A DNA stretch of 64,000 bases, taken from NCBI GenBank assembly GCA_030386875.1, contig CM059558.1, forward strand, positions 4,101,501 to 4,165,500, read 5' to 3'. The notes below the pieces were generated by a model, which worked only from the letters and a program-made list of their open reading frames with translations, was not told where the DNA came from and did not search any database. This stretch comes from Morinoia aosen. Lineage: Eukaryota; Arthropoda; Malacostraca; Amphipoda; Talitridae. Position numbers and translations under genes: made by a program. Below, piece after piece: positions 36,027 to 44,831 of this stretch (position 1 is the stretch's first letter; every line of letters begins with the position of its first letter).

Positions 36027-36870
36027 TCACTGTCTTTTACTCCAGGCACGTACAAGAAAAACTTTCATAGCTTTAATGATACTCAAATTACACTCCTGAT
36101 TTAATCCAACAATACAGCTCAGTTCGCAATCATCTCCAGCACATCTGGCATAGCACTCATTCTCTCCATACTGCTCAAACACCACATTCGTAAAACTCAC
36201 TCTTTCTTGCTCATACTTACTATATTTCAGCACAAAATGCACAATTGTTTCCTCCACTCCACTATTACAATGCCGACATAATCTGTTATTATTCTTATTC
36301 CACCTCCATGTACGTTTGTTCACACTCAATGACTTACATCTCACAGCAAACAAGAGTTGACTTCCAAAAATACCATCATAGAACATCTCAAACTTAGGTG
36401 CTTTCTTTTCCATATACCAGTTAAGTGTAGGCTTCCGCATCATGCTAACCTTCCACTTGTTCAATCCAGACTCTTTTGTTTGCTTCTCAATCTCTTTTTT
36501 CCACCTCTTGCAGTCCTACTCAAGCCCCACACCTCCAACATTTATTAAACTCCGTCATAACAGGTCTCCCAATTCTAACGTGAATAATCTTTTGCATACT
36601 AAGTTTCCTTGTATGCCCCCAATACACTTTCTCCCAATAGCTTACACTCAGATTCCATTAAAAAATTCGCTTTACCCATATGCTATTCTGCATTCTTTCA
36701 ATTCTCACCTTATAATTTAGCACCGCTTTCATCATTCTTTCTGAAAATAGGCTCCACCCTAGGTCACCTCTAATGTCGTCTGTAGCTGTCCATTTTGGAG
36801 CACCCAATGCTAAACGTCTTACCTTATTTTGTATTACATCTAGCTTTTCAAGATCACCTCCATTCCAGGC
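36027..36870 (-). pseudogene. LINE RT C-terminal region with Cys-His motif
   Basis: Continuing after the insert: AWNGGDLEKLDVIQNKVRRL and LALGAPKWTATDDIRGDLGW, then, after frame breaks, 36464-36027 with RTWRWNKNNNRLCRHCNSGV and VEETIVHFVLKYSKYEQER. The C-x2-C...H pattern resembles the zinc-binding tail of LINE ORF2 proteins; the last Cys present in the related copy at 52903 (VLECSKYE) is Tyr here. Confidence 0.75.
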
Positions 36871-37403
36871 AGCACTGGGTACAATCTCGCAGGATTTCTA
36901 CACGGCCCAACCCTCTCCTTCCACCTCCGAGTAGCTACATAAAGTTGCCATTCGCGCCAATTATTGAACTATGCTGTACTACTGAGGTTTATTAAACTAT
37001 CTGTTCGTTATACATTTATTATTATTCACTGCATTATAACCACTACAAGTACTTAGTAAGTGGATACCACAGCGGAATACCAAAGTTAACTGTATTCAAT
37101 CATTATAATAAGTTTTTACAACGACCGCTGGTGTTTGGCCATTCGACCCTCCATCTTGGCACGCAAAAACAGGCATTTTTGAACTTTTTTAATTTAACCT
37201 TAAACTAACTGAACTTGGTCTAGCCTAACCCAACCTAACCTAACTCAACCTAACCTCTTAATCTAACTTAACTTAACTTAACCTACCCTAAATTAATTTA
37301 ACCTAACATTTTTGTGACTGCTTGGAGGTGGTGCTGTAGCTGTTTGGAGGTGGAGGGAGAGGGCTGTGCGGTGTAGAAATCCTGCGAGATTGGACCCTGT
37401 GCT
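36871..37403. mobile_element. ~533-bp non-autonomous inverted-repeat insert within LINE RT
   Basis: The ends are inverted repeats of at least 70 bp. The left end reads AGCACTGGGTACAATCTCGC, and the right end, read inward on the minus strand, AGCACAGGGTCCAATCTCGC. Both continue with AGGATTTCTACAC and a CCCTCTCC-rich block. Removing the segment rejoins the LINE reading frame between SALAY and AWNGGD. No coding capacity. Target duplication is not clear. Confidence 0.65.
37205..37310 (+). repeat. CCTAA-type tract (telomere-like), imperfect
   Basis: A run of CCTAACC/CAACCTAAC/TTAACTTAACC words inside the inverted-repeat insert. Arthropod telomeres are commonly TTAGG (CCTAA on this strand); here the units are mixed, so this is telomere-like simple sequence and not a telomere. 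Confidence 0.6.
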
Positions 37404-37466
37404 TATAAGCAAGAGCACTCATACCATACATGACACTAGGTACAGCAACATACTTCCACATTCCTC

Positions 37467-38403
37467 TCACATACATTCATACATGTTTGCTCTGTATCTG
37501 GCCACACTACTTAACCGTCCACTCCACTGCATTGCTTTTGCCACTTTCTCACCCTTAGTTCTAGTGCATCCATCTTCACTTATCATACAACCAAGATATT
37601 TGTATTCATTTGTTCTATATATTCTGATTTCACTAATATTCCACAGTTTGTCTCTATCAGTCTCATCACTAATTATGACCATAACCTTACTTTTTTCGGC
37701 ACCAAAGTTCATCTTGAAATCTGTACTATATCCATTCACAATGTCAAGCATCCCTTGCAGTTCATGTCCACATTCACTAACCACAACCACATCATCAGCA
37801 AATAACAAACAACTCAGTCTCTCATTACAAACTTTCAGTCCTAAGCTACTCATTCTCAGTCGAACTGCTAATTTTTCTGTGTACAATCCAAACAACAGGG
37901 GAGACGTCTAGAGTCCAGCCCTGTCTCACTCCTCTAACACTCCTCACGTGCCCTGTTTCCAAATTTCCTCACCTGTAGATATCGCTTGTGTTCTCATACG
38001 GACTTTGTACAATTTTCACTACTTTTCTGCTAAACCCAACTTTTCTCAAAATTTTAAAGAGCCTAACCCGATCCACTCTGTCATCCGCCTTTTCAATATC
38101 CAGGAATGCTAAATATACTTTCCTATCATCCTTCTTAATTCGCTCAATTATTTCACTCACTACAAACAAGTTATCCTCCCCACGTCTATCCTGCCTAAAA
38201 TCATTCTGTTAGTCACCCAGCACTACTAATTCCTCAACCAAATTTTTCATTCTCTCATTCAGAATACCACAAAAGATATTACATACAGTGTCAGCCAGTG
38301 CAATTGGTCTGTAATTTTTAAGTTCTTTCATACTCTTATGTCCACCCTTATGCAACAGTACTACATTACACTTGTTCCAGTCATCCGGTACTCTTCTTGG
38401 CGT
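37467..38403 (-). pseudogene. LINE reverse transcriptase, palm region
   Basis: Minus-strand blocks in order: RRVPDDWNKCNVVLLHKGG, ELKNYRPIALADTV, VYLAFLDIEKADDRVDR (normally AFDxV or AYDxV; here Asp replaces the aromatic residue), LFGLYTEKL, the catalytic LFADDVVVV at about 37787-37806, EYKYLGCMISEDG, and WKYVAVPSVMYGMSALAY just before the insert. Several frame changes and in-frame stops are present, so it is not functional. Confidence 0.8.
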
Positions 38404-38640
38404 TCCGGATTTTAGGACCAGTAATATCAGTTCCAGAGAACATTCCGTTCCGGGCGTTCCATCATTCCGTGGATTGGAAGGGTGCCGGTGTGGTGGTGAA
38501 CGTCTCTCCAGATTCGAATTGAGGACGAATTTGCAAACTTTGTTACTTTGACGACAAATACCAGGTAATTTTTGTTTGTTTGTATTTATACCACTTAAAG
38601 TTAGATACTTATTTAATTTTCCTCCTCTTTCTTTATCTCA

Positions 38641-40400
38641 ATGGGGAACAAGCGTAAAAAGAAAGGTGTTTTTTATGCCTGTTCAGATGGGGACTCAGAC
38701 GATCGATGTTCTGATAACCAACCAGCTCCTACCCCTAAAAAAAGGGATAGGCTTACAGAAAATACCGAATCTTTTGTTGATGCTAGTATAAGCCAACAAA
38801 AGAATCCTATCCTACCAACTGAATTCTGCCCTCCTAGCACCAGTGAACTCTTAGGTGATGGAGATCTATCCCTTTCTTCTTGTCCTTCATTGGGAAACTT
38901 GATAGATTGTTCTTTGCCTTTGCTGAATGTGACACCTGATAAGCAACATAGCTTTACTGGTTTTACAAACCAAAATAAAAAGACCATAATCTCATCTCCT
39001 GCAACTCACCTTGATCGTTTAAGTCAACCTCAAACTTCTAAAACAGTCATCATTGTAGAGCCAATTGCTGATGACAGATCTGTAACCAAGTTTTTTCTAA
39101 TGATATTGGACTAGCAAAAGCACTTGCACTCTCTCCATTTGGTAGAGTAGGCATTGAGAAAACTACAAAAAATTTGCAGCGGGGCCTACTGATCATAACC
39201 ATGAAGGAAGCTTTGAATGATTTTGCGCAGTTATTAAAAGTCACTGTAATAGGAGACTGGCAAGTCAAATGCAGACTGCCAGTAAATCAGACCCAATCAA
39301 TTGGAGTTATAGGTCTTTTTGGAGAGGATACTACAGGGCAGGAACTCTTAGATTGCCTTCTCTCAGATGGATATCAAGTTCTTTCAGCTGATAGGATAGT
39401 GAAGGGAAAAAGCAAAATTCAGACTTCTATGTTTAAAATAGTTTTTGCCTCTCATCAGCTTCCTGATTATATCTATGCTGGCTATCAGCGTTTTGTGGTT
39501 AAACCTTTCATTGACCAGCCTTGGCAATGCTTCAGATGCCAGAGGTTTGGTCATAGTGCAGCATATTGCAAAAGTGCCCCTCGTTGTGTAGTTTGCAGTG
39601 GCCCGCATAATACCAAAGACTGTTCTAAGCCTGAGTCCCCAGTGTGCTGCAACTGCTTGGGAAATCATACTGCAAACTATGGGGGATGTCCTTCTATCAA
39701 AAAAGCTAGATTAGTAGAGAAGACTCGTGTTGAGCAGAGACTTTCTTACAGAGATGCTGTAATACATGTAAAGAAATCTTTATCAGCTGATCCTGTCAAA
39801 TTTGCCTCTCAACCATTGTCTAACCTAGCATCTAAATCAGTAAAACCAACTTCTATGACATCAACTTACTCTAGCATTCCATGTGCTCAAATACCTCACA
39901 ATGTTGGAAAAGTTTCAGTTGGAACTCAGACCACTAACTATACTACAGCTCCAACTCTGCAGAATGTTCCCATTTCACTATTTGTTGAACTTATGACCAA
40001 AATCATGTCCTTGAACTCTGATAAAAATATTTCTACTGATATTATATCAAAATTGACTACTGAAACGCTGAACCTTGATAAACCTATGCCTAACAGTCCC
40101 TCTCCAGCAGGAGCTTCTGAATTTAACTCTGGCCCGCTGAGCTCAACCAGCTCTGATCCACCTCTTTGGCATCTAACCTCAGGGGGTACTTGTGCCTCTT
40201 CTCTCTTGGGAAAGGACAGAGAGCTGGGTGTACAGGTGGATCCTTCTCCTGTAATTGGGGGCAAATATTTGCCAGATAAGATCAAAAAACAAATTAAATT
40301 AGTCCCTCCCTCTCCTGTAATAGGCGGCAAACCTAAATTCACTATGAATAAGAATAATCCTCTTCAGCCTCAACATAAGACTCATAAACAAACAAAATAG
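38641..40400 (+). pseudogene. LINE ORF1 (gag-like, three CCHC zinc knuckles), one frameshift
   Basis: An RNA-binding nucleocapsid-like protein that would coat the LINE transcript. It starts at ATG 38641 (MGNKRKKKGVFYACSDG). The frame ends at 39114, while homologous sequence continues in the next frame (FSNDIGLAKALALSPFG) from a run of six T at 39091-39096 to the stop at 40400. The central region has three knuckles at about 39527-39690: CFRCQRFGHSAAYC (C-x2-C-x4-H-x4-C), CVVCSGPHNTKDC (C-x2-C-x3-H-x4-C) and CCNCLGNHTANYGGC (C-x2-C-x3-H-x6-C). The C-terminal 200 residues are Ser/Pro/Thr-rich. The break is a mutation, an assembly indel or, less likely, a translational slip. Confidence 0.85.
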
Positions 40401-43400
40401 CTTCCACCAAGATATGTTGTCTGCAGTGGAATTGTCGCAGTTTAAGCAATAAGCTGAGCAATTTCAAAATTCAGTTATATTCACTAAAGCCATATCTTGC
40501 TTGCATTTGCGAAACATGGTTATCTGATAAATTTGAGCCTAAATTTATCAATTACTCAGCTATTTATAAACACAGACAAGCTGCACATGCAGGAGGGGGC
40601 CTTGCAATTTTAGTGAGAAGTGATGTGTCTTTTAAGAGCTCACCTCTTGTTCCTTTTCCTGGTGGAGTGTTGGAGGCTCTTGCTGTTACCTTGTGCTTGA
40701 GGGGTGGGAAACTTCTCTCCGTTCTCTCACTTTACAATCCCAATCAACCAGTCTCCTCCCAGGAACTGGAACACTATCTTAAGCAGCTGCATCCTCTTTT
40801 CTTAATTGTGGGAGATCTGAACGCACATCATCCACTCTGGGAACCTCACAAAGCCCCTAATACCACAGGAAGTAACTTAGTAAATACCATGTTAGCCAAC
40901 CCTTGCCTTTCATTGATTACCCCTCCACTGCTCCCTACTTACTATAATGTATATCATAACTCCTTTTCAACCCTTGACCTCTCACTTGTTTCCTCCAGAT
41001 TGCTGCCTGTCGCTTCAGTCTATACTGGACAGGATATAGGTAGTGATCATTATCCTGTTATTACAGACATAGGTGTAGAGCTTACTATGGCTTGTTTTAA
41101 GACCCGTTCTAAGTGGAAGTTTAAGGAAGAATATTGGAGCTCTTATGTAGCTGCATTGAATAATTCTGCAACTCAACAGCGTGGAAACTTGGAAGCTAGT
41201 GTAGCTGATTTTAATCACAATTTGATCACTGCAAGTGCAGGTGTTTTTTCTAAAACAAAAGAGATAATAACCCCACGCTTCAATAAACCTTGGTGGAATG
41301 AGGATTGTGCACTTGCGGTAGAAGCTAAAAAGGTTGCCCACTGTAGGTTAATCTCACAACCATCTCCGGCAAACCTCATTGAGTTTAGACGAAGTGAAGC
41401 TAGGGTGAAGTCTGAGGTGAGAAAAGCCAAGCAGTCCTCTTGGAAGAACTTTTGTAGCAACATCACATCCATCACCCCATTGTCCCTGATGTGGAAGCGC
41501 CTTAAGCGCATTCACAATCCTTTTCAAAGACAAAATCAGCCTTTTGTGGAAGTTAATTCAATTATTCCCGATTCAGCTGCTAAGTCAAATGCTCTAGCCT
41601 TGCATTATGAAAAATTATTGACCACTTCTGCAGCAGCCTTGCCTGTATCTACAATCTTGCCCCTCACCATGGCACTAACTGATGATACTGAATCTCAGTT
41701 GAATAATCCCATTACCCTAACTGAACTTGATAATTCAATTGCCAATCTGAAGAAAACCTTTGCAGGGTCTGATGAAATTCACAACTCTCATCTTACTCAC
41801 CTCCCCACTGACTATAAAAAGTGGCTTTTGCAAATTTTCAACCTGAGTTTTGACCAAGGTGAACTTCCCGATGTTTGGAGGAATGCTATCATAATACCTG
41901 TACCAAAGCCTTGTAAACCCTTAACATCAATTACCTCCTATCGTCCAATTTCACTTCTCTCTTGTGTGGGGAAATTGTTAGAGAGCATCCTTAATAGAAG
42001 ACTTTCATTTTTTCTTGAACTAAAAGCTGTCTTTCGCACCTCTCAAGGTGGATTTAGACAGCGAATGTCTGCCCTAAACCAGGTTACCAGACTTGAAGCG
42101 GGAATTCGAGAAGCCTTGAGCAGTCAATCAACACTGCTGGTAATTTTTTGTGATTTATCCTCAGCTTTTGACTCGGTCAATCACAGTGGTCTGCTGTATA
42201 AGCTGAGTCAATGCGGGGTGAGTGGCCGCATGCTGAAGTGGATCCAAGCGTTCCTGTCCCAACGCACATTCAGGGTTTATTTTGAGGGAGAGTACTCAAC
42301 ATTAAGGCCTATTAACTCAGGTGTCCCTCAAGGAGCAATTCTCTCACCATTACTTTTTAATGTGTATTTGAGGGACTTGCCTTCTTCCCCAGATGTGGTA
42401 TCTTGTGAGTATGCAGATGATATTGCATTCTTTGCCTCTCATAAAAATTCTCAAATAGCTTCTGCCCGACTACAAGCTCAATTAACAGCATTTTATGAAT
42501 GGTGTGGAACATGGGGTCTGAAACTTAACTCCCAAAAAACCAAAGCCATGTTCTTCACCAACTCTAGGAATCTTCCGCCTTCTCTGACTATAAATGGCCA
42601 GCAGATTGAATATGTACAGCAATATAGTTACTTAGGTGTTATATTAGACTCACCTAGACTTGGTTGGGAATCTCAAATTTTGTCACTCAAGACTAAAACA
42701 ATATCCTTTATGAATTTGATGAGCTCAGTATCCCATAGTAGCTGGGGAGTTGACAGAGATTCACTGCTACACATATATAAAGTGTTAATTCGCAGTCGCC
42801 TTGATTATGCTGCCCCTTTGTTCTCTAATGCTGCTCCAACTCTTCTGAAAAAACTAAATGTTATACAGAACAATTGTATTAGAATTGCTACTGGGTGCAG
42901 AAAAACCACACCTATTGCATCCCTAGAAGTAGAGGCAAATATTCCTCCTCTGTCAATTCATTTTGATGAATTGCTTTGCAGATATTTAGAAAGACTAGCT
43001 CAACTCCCATCCTGTTCTGCAGTCATAGAACTATTTCCCCCTAATGCTAACCCTCCTCTCAGAAATCACAAACCCCCATTTGTAGCTCATGCAAGTTGTG
43101 CCTTCAATAACCTTAACCTCACAAAGCCCTATCCTACTTTACCTCCTGCTCTGTCACCTATTCCTCCTTGGTTTGAAGTGAGTAACTATATTTTCACAAC
43201 CTTTTCATCCTTTACTGTTAATTATTTATCTCCTGAAACTGTTATGCAAGAATATAATCATCTCTTAGATACAAAATTCTCTGGTTATATAATATCCTTT
43301 ACAGATGGGTCTCATATAAAAGATCCTGTTCCTTCCTCCTCTGCTGCTTTTGTTATCCCTAATAGAAAATTCAGTATGAGTTGGAAATTACGCCCTGAAA

Positions 43401-44179
43401 TAGAAGTAATTGAGTGCGAGTTGTACGCTATTTACGAAGCTCTTGTCTGGGCTGAAACGAATTTGACCAATTCTGAAAAACTATTAATATGTAGTGACTC
43501 CTTGAGTGCCTTATACCTTATTATAGATAGGCACCCTAAGCATTACTTGGGCATTGTATTTGCTATACAGGAGAAGCTAACTGCTATTTTATCCTCCAGA
43601 GATATTAAGCTGCAATTTGTTCCTGCTCATAAGGGCCTACAGGGGAATGAGGAAGCTGACACAGCAGCTAAAAATGCACACTCTCTCCGTTATAGGACTC
43701 TAACCCGTCCTTCTAGAGAGGAAACGGTAAGAAGAGTTAAAGCTGCATGCAAAGCTAGGTGGAACGCAGAATGGCTGGGATCAGTACAAGGTACAGGGAA
43801 GACTAGGTTTTTAACAAAAATCAAGTCAGAAGTGGGACATTGGCCTTGGGCTTGCCATAAAACAAGGCCTTTAGAAACTGCTCTTGCCAAGCTGAGAGTA
43901 GGTCATGCAGGTGTACAGCAACACCTGGCTCGCTTTCAGCTGTCAAACACACCCAACTGTGCATGTGGCTCTGCTGAGACCATTGAACACTTTTTAATTA
44001 ATTGCCCATTGCACAATACGGCTCGGTCCAATCTTCTAGCTGTGTTAGATTCTTTAAGCGTTCCCTTCAATTTGGAGAATATTCTTGGAGGTGGCCCATA
44101 CATATTGGGAACTCAGAAACAAATCTCTAATGCAGTTGGAGAATATTTGATAGCTACTAGTTCACTCTACCGTCTATAG
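40388..44179 (+). CDS. LINE ORF2: APE endonuclease, reverse transcriptase, RNase H
   Basis: The open frame is continuous for about 1,263 codons and overlaps the end of ORF1. Endonuclease: LQWNCRSLSNKLSNFK at 40421, CICETWLSD, FLIVGDLNAHHPLW near 40800, then DIGSDHYPVI near 41040. RT: SYRPISLLSCVGKLLES near 41940, FCDLSSAFDSVNHS near 42150, SGVPQGAILSPLLFNVYL near 42320, catalytic EYADD at 42407-42421. RNase H: FTDGSHI near 43298, IECELYAIYEAL near 43415, CSDSLSALY near 43490, VPAHKGLQGNEEADTAAK near 43620; the catalytic Asp, Glu, Asp and the terminal His/Asp are all visible. C-terminal Cys-His motif CACGSAETIEHFLINC near 43965. No ATG lies before the endonuclease (the first alternative start is GTG 40613), so translation could depend on reinitiation after ORF1 or on a lost ATG. 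Confidence 0.92.
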   Translation, partial: TNKIASTKICCLQWNCRSLSNKLSNFKIQLYSLKPYLACICETWLSDKFEPKFINYSAIYKHRQAAHAGGGLAILVRSDVSFKSSPLVPFPGGVLEALAVTLCLRGGKLLSVLSLYNPNQPVSSQELEHYLKQLHPLFLIVGDLNAHHPLWEPHKAPNTTGSNLVNTMLANPCLSLITPPLLPTYYNVYHNSFSTLDLSLVSSRLLPVASVYTGQDIGSDHYPVITDIGVELTMACFKTRSKWKFKEEYWSSYVAALNNSATQQRGNLEASVADFNHNLITASAGVFSKTKEIITPRFNKPWWNEDCALAVEAKKVAHCRLISQPSPANLIEFRRSEARVKSEVRKAKQSSWKNFCSNITSITPLSLMWKRLKRIHNPFQRQNQPFVEVNSIIPDSAAKSNALALHYEKLLTTSAAALPVSTILPLTMALTDDTESQLNNPITLTELDNSIANLKKTFAGSDEIHNSHLTHLPTDYKKWLLQIFNLSFDQGELPDVWRNAIIIPVPKPCKPLTSITSYRPISLLSCVGKLLESILNRRLSFFLELKAVFRTSQGGFRQRMSALNQVTRLEAGIREALSSQSTLLVIFCDLSSAFDSVNHSGLLYKLSQCGVSGRMLKWIQAFLSQRTFRVYFEGEYSTLRPINSGVPQGAILSPLLFNVYLRDLPSSPDVVSCEYADDIAFFASHKNSQIASARLQAQLTAFYEWCGTWGLKLNSQKTKAMFFTNSRNLPPSLTINGQQIEYVQQYSYLGVILDSPRLGWESQILSLKTKTISFMNLMSSVSHSSWGVDRDSLLHIYKVLIRSRLDYAAPLFSNAAPTLLKKLNVIQNNCIRIATGCRKTTPIASLEVEANIPPLSIHFDELLCRYLERLAQLPSCSAVIELFPPNANPPLRNHKPPFVAHASCAFNNLNLTKPYPTLPPALSPIPPWFEVSNYIFTTFSSFTVNYLSPETVMQEYNHLLDTKFSGYIISFTDGSHIKDPVPSSSAAFVIPNRKFSMSWKLRPEIEVIECELYAIYEALVWAETNLTNSEKLLICSDSLSALYLIIDRHPKHYLGIVFAIQEKLTAILSSRDIKLQFVPAHKGLQGNEEADTAAKNAHSLRYRTLTRPSREETVRRVKAACKARWNAEWLGSVQGTGKTRFLTKIKSEVGHWPWACHKTRPLETALAKLRVGHAGVQQHLARFQLSNTPNCACGSAETIEHFLINCPLHNTARSNLLAVLDSLSVPFNLENILGGGPYILGTQKQISNAVGEYLIATSSLYRL

Positions 44180-44581
44180 TACACCATATGTAATTTAGGG
44201 CATAGTTATTGTTTATGTGGAATACATGGAACCATATCCTATAGACATAGTTCATGTTTTTTAGTTAAGTTAGGTTAAATTTGGTACCTGCTAACTTAAT
44301 GAATTTAGCAGTAACAACCTAATACTGTGGGCACTAACCATTAACCTTCAGACTATCAAACTCTCCCTGGAACACATTATGTTCAAATTTATAATGCAGT
44401 AGCACTCTCGGTGATGGTATTTCTTCTGTATAGTAGTTAACAGTACAGACTGCTCCTGCATTAATACTTCATAAATAGACCCTTTTGAAACTTTCTCCTT
44501 AAGAGCCCTGCCCTTAAGAGCTTGCTCTCTCATATATAGATTTCACCTCCTGCCACAGTGCAGATAGTCCAGAGCCTCCAG
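44180..44581 (+). other. LINE 3' region
   Basis: Non-coding sequence following ORF2, up to the LTR element insertion. The precise LINE 3' terminus and its tail could not be determined. Confidence 0.45.
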
Positions 44582-44820
44582 TGTGAAAGCAAAAGTAGGT
44601 GTGAAGTCCGAAGGTTAGTGATAACGCTGGCTACTGTGCGACGTTTACTGGTAGGGATGTTGTGCAGGGGAGGAACACAAACCAAATGCGACTCTAGAAG
44701 TCTCCACACGCTCTTTTATACTGTCAAATTGCTGACTAAGCGTGCGCATTGCGGTAGAGCCGCGCCCAAGCATAGCATTAGCATACGTACGAACACATGT
44801 ACAGACAAAGTGCGCACACA
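44582..44820 (-). repeat. 3' LTR (minus-strand sense)
   Basis: Identical to the other LTR but for one substitution. Preceded on the minus strand by a polypurine tract. Confidence 0.9.
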
Positions 44821-44822
44821 TA

Positions 44823-44831
44823 CCTTCCCCC
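44823..44831 (-). promoter_or_regulatory. putative polypurine tract
   Basis: Minus-strand GGGGGAAGG, two bases before the 3' LTR, at the expected priming site for second-strand synthesis. Confidence 0.65.

Larger units (their letters stand above)
35764..38403 (-). mobile_element. LINE of a second family with GAACTT/TTCAAG hexamer tail
   Basis: On the minus strand: RT (38403-37467), a break caused by an inverted-repeat insert (36871-37403), the RT C-terminus and a Cys-His tail (36870-36027), a 3' untranslated region, then a TTCAAG hexanucleotide tail at 35791-35764. Another 3' portion of the same family lies at 52892-53640 (plus). Upstream sequence is cut off by the plus-strand LINE at 38404. 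Clade not assigned. Confidence 0.8.
38404..44581 (+). mobile_element. I/Jockey-superfamily LINE, near full length
   Basis: About 6.2 kb: a 5' untranslated region of about 240 bp, gag-like ORF1 (38641-40400), ORF2 with APE endonuclease, RT, RNase H and a Cys-His tail (40388-44179), and a 3' region of about 400 bp. It is inserted in, or abuts, the minus-strand LINE at 38403. Gag knuckles plus RNase H in an APE-type LINE place it with the I-clade group. The only visible breaks are one frame change in ORF1 and the lack of an ATG for ORF2, so it is relatively young. Confidence 0.9.

Noticed and set aside
37366..37911. 181-residue plus-strand hydrophobic frame
   Set aside because: Antisense of the minus-strand LINE RT containing the FADD box.
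39938..40342. 134-residue minus-strand frame
   Set aside because: Antisense shadow of LINE ORF1's Ser/Pro-rich tail.
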